Origin: RGIG3102 sp964525015
GTDB lineage: Bacteria > Bacillota > Clostridia > Oscillospirales > Ruminococcaceae
Direction of reading: 5' to 3'
Assembly: GCA_964525015.1 (NCBI GenBank)
Contig: CAZGFY010000012.1
Span: 1 to 55,806, forward strand
Length of the DNA stretch: 55,806 nucleotides
Shown here piece by piece: positions 24,015 to 31,575 of the stretch (positions are counted from its first letter, which is position 1; each line of letters begins with the position of its first letter). The notes under the pieces are model-generated. The model did no database searches. It was not told where the DNA came from and saw only the letters and a program-made list of their open reading frames with translations. The position numbers and the translations under genes were made by a program.

Positions 24015-25013
24015 TTATTCTTTTGCCGATGTTATTTCAACTAAATGAGCAACACATGGTATACTCTCTTTTTGCATACTAGTTGTAGTGCTTAGTAAGG
24101 CACCTGTTGCTATAAACAACACTTTTTTATATTCATTTGTTTTAAGCCTTGGCAAGATATAGCTTGATAAAACACTCGCTGAACATCCGCACCCAGAAGC
24201 TCCACTTTCAACATTTTGATTTTTAAAGTCATATATAAGGCAGCCACAATCAATATGATTATCTACAATTATTCCTTCTTTTTTGAGTAGCTCATTTAAT
24301 AAACTAGAGCCAACTTTTCCTAAATCTCCCGTAAAAATTTTATCATAATCACACGGCTTTGAATTAGTATTTTTAAAAAAATCAATTATTGTTCTCGCTG
24401 CACTCGGTGCCATAGCAGCGCCCATATTATTCGGATCTGTTACTCCAAAATCAGTTATTTTACCTATATGACATTTTGTTATCCTAGGTCCACTTCCCTT
24501 TTTTTCCATCATCACAGCCCCAGAAGCTGTAACTGTCCATTGTGCCGTAGGCGTGCGTTTTCCACCATAATCTAATGGTGTTCTAAATTGTCTTTCAGCT
24601 GTTGCAAAATGACTACTAACTATTGCAAGGCAATTTTTAAAATGATTACTATCTAATAATAATGAACCTATAACTAAGCTTTCCGCCATACTACTGCATG
24701 CCCCATACACTCCCAGAAATGGTATATTATAATCTCTAAATGTGTAATTTGTTCCTGTTATTTGATTACATAAATCAGCGCCGATTGCAAAATCCACCTC
24801 TTCCTCTTTTATCCCTCTTTTCTCTAAAAGCGTTTTCACAGTGTATTTTAAAAGTGCAACCTCTGCCTTTTCCCAAGTTTTTTCTCCAAAGTAGTTATCT
24901 TTAAAAACCTTATCAAACTCTAATTGCAGTGGGCCTTCTGATTCCTTTTTGCCTCCAACGCTTGCTGAAGTTGTTATAAACACAGGATCATTTAAAACTA
25001 TAGTATCTCTCAT
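24015..25013 (-). CDS. spoVAD: Stage V sporulation protein AD
   Basis: Thiolase/ketoacyl-synthase-fold protein, 332 residues. In Bacillus SpoVAD binds dipicolinic acid at the inner spore membrane. Segments such as FITTSASVGGKKESEGPL, GVYGACSSMAES and DCGCLIYDF match the family. Unlike SpoVAC and AE it has no transmembrane helix. GGGGG lies upstream of the ATG, and it is 12 bases from spoVAC. In spore-formers spoVA operons are transcribed in the forespore by sigma G; I could not define that promoter with confidence. Confidence 0.96.
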   Translation of the reverse strand: MRDTIVLNDPVFITTSASVGGKKESEGPLQLEFDKVFKDNYFGEKTWEKAEVALLKYTVKTLLEKRGIKEEEVDFAIGADLCNQITGTNYTFRDYNIPFLGVYGACSSMAESLVIGSLLLDSNHFKNCLAIVSSHFATAERQFRTPLDYGGKRTPTAQWTVTASGAVMMEKKGSGPRITKCHIGKITDFGVTDPNNMGAAMAPSAARTIIDFFKNTNSKPCDYDKIFTGDLGKVGSSLLNELLKKEGIIVDNHIDCGCLIYDFKNQNVESGASGCGCSASVLSSYILPRLKTNEYKKVLFIATGALLSTTTSMQKESIPCVAHLVEITSAKE

Positions 25014-25025
25014 ATTTCCCCCTTT

Positions 25026-25475
25026 CTAGCTAAAAACAGGCATTAAGAAAAACAAAACTATTCCATAAAAAACACTCGCTATAACCCCATAGACAATAAC
25101 AGGTCCTGCTATTATAAACATCTTCGCACCCACACCAGTTATAAATCCTTCACTGCGAAATTCTAAAGCAGCAGATACCACTGCATTTGCAAATCCTGTT
25201 ATAGGGATAAGAGAGCCAGCACCTGCCTTCGAGCCAAGTTTATGATACCATCCAAATGCAGTGAATGCAGCTGAGAGAAAAACTAATGTTATCGATGATA
25301 AAAGCCTTGCATCACTAATTATATATCCAATTTTTAAATAGAAATCATATAATATTTCTCCCATAAGACATATACTCCCACCTATTAAAAATGCCCATAT
25401 ACAGTTTTTTAATATCGTAGAATTCGGACTATGCTTTTTAACTAATTCATCATATCCTTTTTTGCTGATTTGCAT
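25026..25475 (-). CDS. spoVAC: Stage V sporulation protein AC
   Basis: Membrane protein of 149 residues with the family start YDELVKKHSPNSTILKNCIWAFLIGG and the GSKAGAGSLIPITGFANAV motif shared with SpoVAE. In Bacillus, SpoVAC acts as a mechanosensitive channel for dipicolinic acid release. First gene of the spoVA operon. A GGGGTGGAG ribosome site lies before the ATG. Confidence 0.95.
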   Translation of the reverse strand: MQISKKGYDELVKKHSPNSTILKNCIWAFLIGGSICLMGEILYDFYLKIGYIISDARLLSSITLVFLSAAFTAFGWYHKLGSKAGAGSLIPITGFANAVVSAALEFRSEGFITGVGAKMFIIAGPVIVYGVIASVFYGIVLFFLMPVFS

Positions 25476-25594
25476 TATATCTCCACCCCTTTTATCTTAG
25501 TATTATTAGTATTAACAGATGTAAAAAGTTTTAAACAATCTCTTGTTTTAATGTTCAAAAGCAGAGATTATCCCCAATGCTAAAAAATAAAAAA

Positions 25595-25616
25595 CGATTT
25601 CCCAAAAGGAAAATCG
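25595..25616 (-). terminator. Terminator downstream of the asparaginase gene
   Basis: CGATTTCC (25595-25602) and GGAAAATCG (25608-25616), a one-base bulge, then a U-rich run on the minus strand. It separates the ansA pair from spoVAC. Confidence 0.65.
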
Positions 25617-25627
25617 CTTTTTATTAT

Positions 25628-25707
25628 ACAAGCTAAAAGCTTGTTGATATGAATTTTTTTAATCTAATTGTCGAACTGTTGCCTTTTTTCACTTACTCTT
25701 AGATTAA
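25628..25707. repeat. Structured stretch downstream of ansA
   Basis: Contains a perfect hairpin ACAAGCT-AAA-AGCTTGT (25628-25644). A perfect 9-bp inverted repeat TTAATCTAA (25659-25667) / TTAGATTAA (25699-25707) spans 31 bases. Both lie between the ansA stop and its terminator, so they would form a folded 3' UTR on the minus strand. No gene is seen. Confidence 0.5.
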
Positions 25708-25760
25708 GGGGTAAAAAAGCAAAACAACTACTCTATTTCACTAAAATTATGCCAGAAAAC

Positions 25761-26618
25761 CTAGCACATAGAAAATTTTATTGAATATATTAAGTATTCA
25801 AGGCTTGATTTTTTAGGAATATTGAATTCTCGAGTTCCCGTATGTGCTGAATAAACAGTTTCAATATCACCTAATAGGCACTGACTTTTAAGGTGAATAC
25901 GGATGCCTTTTTTAGATAGCTTTTTAAATGCATCTAGCTGATTTAAAAGCATTCCACCAGATCCTAAAGATAAAACTATAATATCACTAAAAATATCCTT
26001 TTTTAAAATTTCATCAGCAGATAAAATTGGAGTGATAAAAACTACATCTATTTTTTTATCATTCATTTTTAAAAGTTTTGCAGATTTTAATGTTCTTTCA
26101 ACTGGTTGAGTTAAATATGTATTATCAACAGTGGTAAAGCAAGAAAATCCTTGTGTATCTATTTTAGTTAGCGTTTTAGCTGGCATTATTTTATTTGAAA
26201 TACTAACGCAAACCCCATAATACCCACTCTTAGCTGTTTTTATAGCAAGATTTAAATTATCTATTGCATCAGTGTTTTTATACACTAAAGGGAGCTGAGC
26301 TGCTGTTAAAACAACTGTTTTATTAAAGTTTTCAAGGGCACAATCAAGGAATGAAGCAGTATATGCAAGGCTGTCTGTACCGTGGGTGATAATAAAACTA
26401 TCAAATTCATCCTGCTTATTAAAAATAAGCGTTGCTAAATCGTTTCTATCATCATCAGTCATAATTGAAGAGTCGATAAGGCGAAAATCAAGAACAGATA
26501 TATCGCTTTTATCATCTGCATAAGATAAAATATCTTTTCCTTTTAAAATCGGAGATAACCCCTCGCTAGTTTCCCTACAAGCAAGGGTTCCTCCGGTTGT
26601 TATTAGTAAAGTTTTCAT
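25761..26618 (-). CDS. ansA: Asparaginase (type I, short form)
   Basis: Hydrolyses L-asparagine to aspartate and ammonia. Both catalytic motifs are present: TTGGTLA (Thr11) near the N terminus and HGTDSLAYTA (Thr81-Asp82). At 285 residues it is shorter than the usual 320-340, the deficit being mainly in the C-terminal domain. No signal peptide, so cytoplasmic. GAAAGGA lies upstream of the ATG, 22 bases after the thioredoxin-like gene, so the two are one operon. Asparaginase-like amidases acting on related substrates cannot be excluded. Confidence 0.85.
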   Translation of the reverse strand: MKTLLITTGGTLACRETSEGLSPILKGKDILSYADDKSDISVLDFRLIDSSIMTDDDRNDLATLIFNKQDEFDSFIITHGTDSLAYTASFLDCALENFNKTVVLTAAQLPLVYKNTDAIDNLNLAIKTAKSGYYGVCVSISNKIMPAKTLTKIDTQGFSCFTTVDNTYLTQPVERTLKSAKLLKMNDKKIDVVFITPILSADEILKKDIFSDIIVLSLGSGGMLLNQLDAFKKLSKKGIRIHLKSQCLLGDIETVYSAHTGTREFNIPKKSSLEYLIYSIKFSMC

Positions 26619-26640
26619 TAAAAGTCCTTTCAGGAGAGTA

Positions 26641-26901
26641 TTATGCTAAAGCTTCTTCCAAAACTTTTTTCACATCTTCTTTTGTAAGTGCACCTTCTGC
26701 AAGTTTTTCTTTGCCCATAAAAAATGTTGGAACATAGTAGTAGTCATATGAATTTGCGATTTCTTCCTCTTGTCGCTCTTCAATGCGATTAATAACTATT
26801 TCTTTAAATTTTTCGTTTTCGCTCATTAATTCCTCAATATAGCTAGAAGCTCTTTTGCAATGAGGACAGTTTTGCAAATAAAAATAGGTTAACTCTTTCA
26901 T
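26641..26901 (-). CDS. Thioredoxin/glutaredoxin-like protein
   Basis: 86 residues with a thioredoxin fold: beta strand, CPHC active site (YLQNCPHCKRASSYIEEL), then helix, and the cis-proline segment VPTFFMG. The CPHC centre suggests an oxidoreductase with a fairly oxidising potential, probably cytoplasmic because no signal sequence is present. The start is the ATG at 26901, 8 bases after AAAGGA; the ATG at 26910 is too close. First gene of the pair with ansA. Confidence 0.85.
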   Translation of the reverse strand: MKELTYFYLQNCPHCKRASSYIEELMSENEKFKEIVINRIEERQEEEIANSYDYYYVPTFFMGKEKLAEGALTKEDVKKVLEEALA

Positions 26902-26971
26902 AAAATTCATCCTTTCTGTTTTATATCATTAAGGCAATTCAATATATAATAGATACTCTTCTATATGTAAT

Positions 26972-26999
26972 ATTATACCATTTTTATACCATTTATCAA
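26972..26999 (-). promoter_or_regulatory. Promoter of the thioredoxin-like/ansA pair
   Basis: Minus strand TTGATA (26994-26999), 16-base spacer, extended -10 TGG-TATAAT (26972-26977). Confidence 0.65.
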
Positions 27000-27050
27000 G
27001 TACAAACACTGTATACAGCTATCTATATTATATCTATCACCTATATGAAA

Positions 27051-27082
27051 ACTAAAAAGTGCAGGAGTCTGCACTTTTTAGT
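27051..27082 (-). terminator. Terminator of rubrerythrin
   Basis: Perfect 14-bp arms ACTAAAAAGTGCAG (27051-27064) and CTGCACTTTTTAGT (27069-27082), GAGT loop, 6 bases past the rubrerythrin stop codon on the minus strand. Confidence 0.85.
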
Positions 27083-27088
27083 ATGATT

Positions 27089-27625
27089 TTAGATATTTGT
27101 TTTTTTAATTTCAAAGTAGCTTTGAGCGTGGTCACACACAGGACATACTTTAGGTGCATTTTTCCCCTCGTGAACGTGTCCACAGTTTGAGCAATGCCAA
27201 GTTTGCTCAGTATCTCTTTTAAACACTTTTTCTTCTTCGATATTTGATAATAATTTTAGGTATCTTTCTTCGTGGTCTTTTTCGATTTTGCCAACTTCAC
27301 GGAATAGAAAAGCAATTTTTGTAAAGCCTTCTTCTTCAGCTTCTTTTGCCATTCTTGCATACATATCTGTATGCTCGTAATTTTCGCCAACAGCAGCATC
27401 TTTTAAATTATCAACAGTTGTTCCCACTCCATCGTGAAGCAGTTTAAACCAAATTTCAGCATGCTCTTTTTCATTGTGAGCTGTTTCTAAAAATAGCTCT
27501 GATATTTGTACATAGCCTTCTTTTTTTGCTTTTGATGCATAAAAAGTGTATTTGTTTCTTGCTTGGCTTTCTCCAGAAAAAGCTTCTAGTAGATTAGCAT
27601 AAGTTTTTGTACCTTTTAAATCCAT
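27089..27625 (-). CDS. rbr: Rubrerythrin
   Basis: Non-heme diiron peroxidase that reduces hydrogen peroxide in anaerobes. 178 residues: a ferritin-like four-helix domain (1-135) with the iron ligands in EAFSGESQARNKY, ETAHNEKEHAEIW and EVGKIEKDHEERY. A C-terminal rubredoxin-like domain follows with CSNC (145-148) and CPVC (161-164). Cytoplasmic. Its promoter is bracketed by a perfect 10-bp inverted repeat, so expression is probably controlled by a repressor. Monocistronic. Confidence 0.96.
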   Translation of the reverse strand: MDLKGTKTYANLLEAFSGESQARNKYTFYASKAKKEGYVQISELFLETAHNEKEHAEIWFKLLHDGVGTTVDNLKDAAVGENYEHTDMYARMAKEAEEEGFTKIAFLFREVGKIEKDHEERYLKLLSNIEEEKVFKRDTEQTWHCSNCGHVHEGKNAPKVCPVCDHAQSYFEIKKTNI

Positions 27626-27663
27626 GATTTTTACCTCTTTCGTTTAATTTAACAATCCTTTAT

Positions 27664-27719
27664 ATAGATATGTCTTGATTCCATTATAACACTGCAAATA
27701 CGTATGTCAACATATCTAT
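27664..27719 (-). promoter_or_regulatory. Rubrerythrin promoter bracketed by inverted repeat
   Basis: Minus strand TTGACA (27705-27710), 16-base spacer, TATAAT (27683-27688). Perfect 10-bp repeats ATAGATATGT (27664-27673) and ACATATCTAT (27710-27719) lie on either side, 36 bases apart. They do not match the PerR box as I know it. Confidence 0.6.
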
Positions 27720-27737
27720 GTGAATAAAATAAGAAAA

Positions 27738-28823
27738 TTATTGCCTATCATCAAAGCTTTTCGCAAGAGAAATGCCAATAGCTTTTGCCGTCTGTTTCAC
27801 TTGAGATAGAGTATTTCCATGCGATCCTATTTCAATTAGCAAACTACCAACGGACAAATCCTGATTATAATGTCGATAATCAAATAAAATCGGTCGGCTT
27901 ATACTAGGATAATTGCTTTCTAGGCTATCTTGTAAAAGTGAAGCAAATTTTAAATTTTCTTTATAGTTTGGCATATTAAGATAGCCATTATCAGCACCAC
28001 TGATTATCATAGTTTGGGCATATTCTATCCCGTTAATCGTTGTAACAGCAGAAACTCTTGAGCCGTTTGTTTCAATTGCATCACGGTGAATATCTAAAAC
28101 AATTTTAATTGAAGGATATTTTTCTAAATATTCTTTCACTACAACAGCACTCCTATCATAACTATCATTATAGCTTGGAAAGTCATGCAGTGATGTGTCA
28201 TGTAGAGTATTATAGCCTAAGGAATTTAAAGTATTCGCTAAAACTTCTCCAGCCGAAACAATATTTTGATTGTTATCAGTTAAACGGCAGGTGTAATTAG
28301 GATCAAAACTCATCTGCCCTTCTGGCTGAAAACTTTCGGTGCCGTGTGTGTGCATAATTAATATCTGCGGCTGACTTGAGTTTTTCTCTATATTAAAACT
28401 GATATCACTACTCATTATATCCAAAACTTCTTTTTCACTCAAATCAGTAAGATTTTTAACATAAGCATTATTATATTTATAGGTATAGTTATTTTCTTCA
28501 TTTTGATAGCTTATATTTAAAATAGGGTATAAGGGATTATATTCATAATCAGCCACTGTGTTCTGTAATTTAAAAGTTTCGATGTCGAAATCTTCAAAAG
28601 GATTATTCTCTTTTAATATTTCGCTAGAGGAATGAGTATTGCTTTCATTTTCTTCTAAAGGCTTTTGTGCATACTGAGCATTTATTTCTATATAACTCTC
28701 AGTGCTATTTGAATAATTGTATGCAGTAGCGGCCTTTTGCATAAATGATAATATTAGAAAACTAATTATTATCACAGGCAAAAAGAGGGTAATACTATAT
28801 ATCCCTTTTATTTTCTTTCTCAA
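27738..28823 (-). CDS. spoIIP: Stage II sporulation protein P
   Basis: Cell-wall amidase/endopeptidase of the SpoIID-IIM-IIP machine that thins peptidoglycan during engulfment. 361 residues: an N-terminal membrane anchor (about 10-28), a low-complexity linker, then the zinc amidase domain with HTHGTESF (158-165), LDIHRDA and LLIEIGSHGN. The start is TTG, preceded by GGTGAT. It lies divergent from rpsT. In many Clostridia spoIIP follows gpr; gpr is not here. Confidence 0.95.
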   Translation of the reverse strand: MRKKIKGIYSITLFLPVIIISFLILSFMQKAATAYNYSNSTESYIEINAQYAQKPLEENESNTHSSSEILKENNPFEDFDIETFKLQNTVADYEYNPLYPILNISYQNEENNYTYKYNNAYVKNLTDLSEKEVLDIMSSDISFNIEKNSSQPQILIMHTHGTESFQPEGQMSFDPNYTCRLTDNNQNIVSAGEVLANTLNSLGYNTLHDTSLHDFPSYNDSYDRSAVVVKEYLEKYPSIKIVLDIHRDAIETNGSRVSAVTTINGIEYAQTMIISGADNGYLNMPNYKENLKFASLLQDSLESNYPSISRPILFDYRHYNQDLSVGSLLIEIGSHGNTLSQVKQTAKAIGISLAKSFDDRQ

Positions 28824-28933
28824 TACATCACCACTTTTATCAATATCTTACCCTAATTTATATGTTTTTTTATGATATAATAGACTAAAATAAAAAAATA
28901 ATATAAAAATATTATTTTATTTTTAAAAAATGC

Positions 28934-28962
28934 TTGCTTTTTTAAATGGAAAGTGGTATTAT
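28934..28962 (+). promoter_or_regulatory. rpsT promoter
   Basis: TTGCTT (28934-28939), 17-base spacer, extended -10 TGG-TATTAT (28957-28962). Confidence 0.6.
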
Positions 28963-29000
28963 AGTATATGCTGTCACAGTACGCAGAAGGAGGTGGGATC

Positions 29001-29261
29001 ATGCCAAATATTAAATCTCAAAAAGACAGAGTTATCCAAACGAAGAAACAAACACTTCGTAATAAAGCTGTGAAGAGTAATCTTAAAACTGTTATCAAAA
29101 AAGCTGATGTTGCTTTAGCTGATGGTTCCGCTGACAAACAAGCGGCTGTAGCTTTAGCTGTATCAACAATTGATAAAGCAAGATTAAAAGGTGTTCTTCA
29201 TAAAAAAGCGGCTGCTAGAAAAGTTTCACAAATGATGAAAAAAGCTAACGCTGCAAACTAA
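29001..29261 (+). CDS. rpsT: 30S ribosomal protein S20
   Basis: Binds 16S rRNA in the small subunit. 86 residues, very basic, three-helix bundle: MPNIKSQKDRVIQTKKQTLRNKAVKS and the C-terminal HKKAAARKVSQMMKK are typical. I take the ATG at 29001, which has a very strong AGGAGGTG site 5 bases upstream, not the earlier frame start at 28968. Monocistronic with promoter and terminator. Confidence 0.97.
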   Translation: MPNIKSQKDRVIQTKKQTLRNKAVKSNLKTVIKKADVALADGSADKQAAVALAVSTIDKARLKGVLHKKAAARKVSQMMKKANAAN

Positions 29262-29276
29262 GATAAACTCAAAATT

Positions 29277-29303
29277 AAAAGACTGATTTTAAATCAGTCT
29301 TTT
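29277..29303 (+). terminator. rpsT terminator
   Basis: AAAAGACTGA (29277-29286) and TCAGTCTTTT (29294-29303), then TTTATTTT. Confidence 0.85.
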
Positions 29304-29350
29304 TTATTTTGCAAAAATATAGTATAATTTAATAAATATGAAGGATAGGT

Positions 29351-29536
29351 TATTGTTGAAATTAAAATTATGAAAAATCAAGATATTAAAAGAGTTTTAG
29401 AAATTTATAACCAAGCATTAATCTATTTCAAAAATTAGGATTTAGATTTATTTGAATAAGAGAAAAAATAGCAAAAGACAGATTTAACACATGGCAAGAT
29501 ATCACCCTTTTAGAATATCGAAGTAAAAGTATATAG
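29351..29536 (+). pseudogene. Internally deleted PAT-like acetyltransferase remnant
   Basis: One frame gives VEIKIMKNQDIKRVLEIYNQA, the start of a phosphinothricin-acetyltransferase-like GNAT protein. From about 29422 another frame gives LFQKLGFRFI, a TGA stop (29453-29455), then IREKIAKDRFNTWQD and LLEYRSKSI, the end of the same family. About 100 middle residues, including the acetyl-CoA site, are missing. The TGA stands where the family has glycine (GGA). Clearly a decayed gene. Confidence 0.75.
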
Positions 29537-29631
29537 CTTTAAAATCGTTTTCTCATTCTACTAGCTCACAAAAATTTAATTCAATAAAATCTTTAATTTT
29601 TCAATTCATTCTAATTATATTTTACACACTA

Positions 29632-29660
29632 AAAAACCGATTTTATAAAAATCGGTTTTT
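29632..29660. terminator. Terminator of the ABC transporter operon
   Basis: Perfect 13-bp arms AAAAACCGATTTT (29632-29644) and AAAATCGGTTTTT (29648-29660). A/T runs on both sides let it work in both directions; it mainly serves the minus-strand operon ending at 29686. Confidence 0.8.
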
Positions 29661-29685
29661 ATATATATTTATCTTGCAAAATGCT

Positions 29686-30450
29686 CTACTCTAAATTTAA
29701 TTTATTTGTAAAAATATAATATGTTATTACATATGAAATAATAATAAATACCACTGATATAATATTTGTTGTTAATAGCGTTTGGTCTAGTAAAACATCA
29801 AAACTATAATCATAAGCTGCCTCGGTAAAAGTTAGTGCGCCTACAAGTGTGTTTATAAAACTTCTAAAAGTTGAAAATCCAATATAGCATAAAATCGCCC
29901 CTAAAAATTTATTTTGAAATAAACTTCCCATTGCAATTGACGCATAGGCAAACGTTATACTGTTAACCACTCCAATACAAAATGTAAATGTTAGTAAAAA
30001 ATCTTTAATTACAAGCCATAGCCCATCTAAAAAATCCTTCATTGATATTTCATTAAAAACCAAAACAAAGATAAAAGCACATAAAACAGCAAAAATAATT
30101 GTTATAATAGTTAAAATTATTGCTGAAATTAATTTTGATAAAATTAAAGAATGAGCATTTACTGGCAGGCTATGCATAAAATATCCTTCGGTTTTAACTA
30201 GGTTTTTATAAAATCTTGCAACTATAAAAAAGTACACCATAGTTATAATAACAGTGAATGATATAACAGTAACAAATGTTATCGTTCCAATAACTAAGCC
30301 CCCCATTAAGCTTTCAATAAAAGCCTCATTACTTGCGCCAAGCTTTATTGCAAATGAAGTTATTAAAGTTAAAAACAAAACTATTCCATAAAAGGGAGTA
30401 AATAATTTTACTGTGTCCCCAACTTCGTATTTTAATAATTTGCCTAACAT
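29686..30450 (-). CDS. ABC-2-type transporter permease
   Basis: 254 residues with six hydrophobic segments and the layout of ABC-2 membrane subunits; the first 20 residues (MLGKLLKYEVGDTVKLFTPF) are a cytoplasmic lead. Works with the ATPase encoded just upstream, whose last 7 bases it overlaps. Substrate unknown; GntR/YtrA-regulated ABC-2 exporters often deal with cell-envelope-active compounds, which is only an analogy here. Confidence 0.82.
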   Translation of the reverse strand: MLGKLLKYEVGDTVKLFTPFYGIVLFLTLITSFAIKLGASNEAFIESLMGGLVIGTITFVTVISFTVIITMVYFFIVARFYKNLVKTEGYFMHSLPVNAHSLILSKLISAIILTIITIIFAVLCAFIFVLVFNEISMKDFLDGLWLVIKDFLLTFTFCIGVVNSITFAYASIAMGSLFQNKFLGAILCYIGFSTFRSFINTLVGALTFTEAAYDYSFDVLLDQTLLTTNIISVVFIIISYVITYYIFTNKLNLE

Positions 30451-31142
30451 CTATATACCTCCCTAAAGAATTCATCAATACTCTTTTGATATTTCTCTCT
30501 CACTTCATCAACAGTTGTAACTAGTCCTATCTCGGCATAATTAATAAATATAACCTGATCTAAAACGCTTTCTATATCGGATATTAAGTGAGTTGAAATT
30601 AAAACTAGTGCCTCTGGATTATAGTTTTTAATAATAGTGTTTAGGATATACTCTCTAGATGCTGGGTCAACTCCTCCGATAGGCTCATCTAGCAGATAAA
30701 TTTTAGCATTCCTACTCATAACTAAAACTAACTGAACCTTCTCTTTCATTCCTTTTGATAAAGATTTATATTTGCTATCTGGATTTATTCCAAGCTCATT
30801 TAGCATATTATATGCCTTTTGGATATCAAAATCAGCATAAAAATCAGCAAACATATCAACGATGTCATCAACTTGCATACTACCATTTAAAATTTCTTTA
30901 TCTGGAAGATAGGCTATCATCGCCTTTGTTGCAGGGCATGGTTTTTTTCCATCAATTAAAACACTCCCTGAACTTGGCGTTAAAAGACCTACTATTAATT
31001 TAATTAAAGTTGTTTTACCGCTGCCGTTTGGCCCTAAAAGACCAATAATATTTCCACTATATAAGTTTAAAAAAACATTGTTTAGTGCTGTTGTTTTCCC
31101 ATACACTTTACTAAGTGCATTAATTTCTATTAATGGACGCAT
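30444..31142 (-). CDS. ABC transporter ATP-binding protein
   Basis: 232 residues, one nucleotide-binding domain: Walker A GPNGSGKTT, a signature-like YKSLSKGMKEKVQLVL, Walker B KIYLLDEPIGGVDP and the H-loop STHLISD. The start is the ATG at 31142, 5 bases after GGGAGGG; an earlier in-frame ATG at 31160 has no such site. Its start lies one base after the gntR stop, and it is followed by the permease gene. Confidence 0.92.
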   Translation of the reverse strand: MRPLIEINALSKVYGKTTALNNVFLNLYSGNIIGLLGPNGSGKTTLIKLIVGLLTPSSGSVLIDGKKPCPATKAMIAYLPDKEILNGSMQVDDIVDMFADFYADFDIQKAYNMLNELGINPDSKYKSLSKGMKEKVQLVLVMSRNAKIYLLDEPIGGVDPASREYILNTIIKNYNPEALVLISTHLISDIESVLDQVIFINYAEIGLVTTVDEVREKYQKSIDEFFREVYRC

Positions 31143-31143
31143 A

Positions 31144-31503
31144 CTATCCCTCCCTTTCATTTATTAAATTTATTAACTTTTCTTTTGATACTCCCATAGA
31201 GAGCATTTTTTTATAAAATTCATTAACTTCTGTATCAATGATACTATCTGATAAAGATTTAATTAATCCGCTATCCGTAGTAACAATTCTTCCGCTTGTT
31301 CCATTTGTTATCACAAGTTTTTTATCTTCTAGTTCACAAAGTGCCCTTTGAGCAGTGTTCGGATTAATATTTGCTGCCGCTGCTATATCCCTAACTGAGG
31401 GAAATCTTGAGCCTAGTGGATATACTCCTTTTAAAATATCAAGCATTAATATTTCAAAAACTTGAATATATATAGGCTTATCTGCTGAAAATTTCCATGC
31501 CAT
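31144..31503 (-). CDS. GntR-family regulator (YtrA type)
   Basis: 119 residues: a GntR winged helix (KPIYIQVFEILMLDILKGVYPLGSRFPSVRDIAAAANINPNTAQRALCELE) with only a short C-terminal dimerisation segment, the YtrA subfamily. These usually repress the ABC transporter genes that follow, as in this operon. A tandem TGTATTA element overlaps the -10 of its promoter, a likely operator. Confidence 0.9.
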   Translation of the reverse strand: MAWKFSADKPIYIQVFEILMLDILKGVYPLGSRFPSVRDIAAAANINPNTAQRALCELEDKKLVITNGTSGRIVTTDSGLIKSLSDSIIDTEVNEFYKKMLSMGVSKEKLINLINEREG

Positions 31504-31537
31504 AAAATCATCCTTTCTGTGTTTATCAGTTAATACA

Positions 31538-31566
31538 ATAATACAGTATGTTTTTTAATTTGTCAA
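31538..31566 (-). promoter_or_regulatory. Promoter and probable operator of the gntR-ABC operon
   Basis: Minus strand TTGACA (31561-31566), 17-base spacer, TATTAT (31538-31543). TGTATTAT TGTATTAA, an 8-base-spaced direct repeat, covers the -10 region. Confidence 0.65.
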
Positions 31567-31575
31567 TATGTATAT

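Noticed and set aside
27019..27038. 20-base mirror repeat CTATCTATATTATATCTATC
   Set aside because: A mirror repeat cannot form a hairpin, and such patterns arise easily from A/T-rich sequence.
28968..29000. Earlier ATG for ribosomal protein S20
   Set aside because: It would place the strong AGGAGGTG ribosome site inside the coding sequence and add residues not found in S20.
29453..29455. TGA read as glycine (alternative genetic code)
   Set aside because: Only in the decayed acetyltransferase; all intact genes here use the standard code, so it is a mutation.
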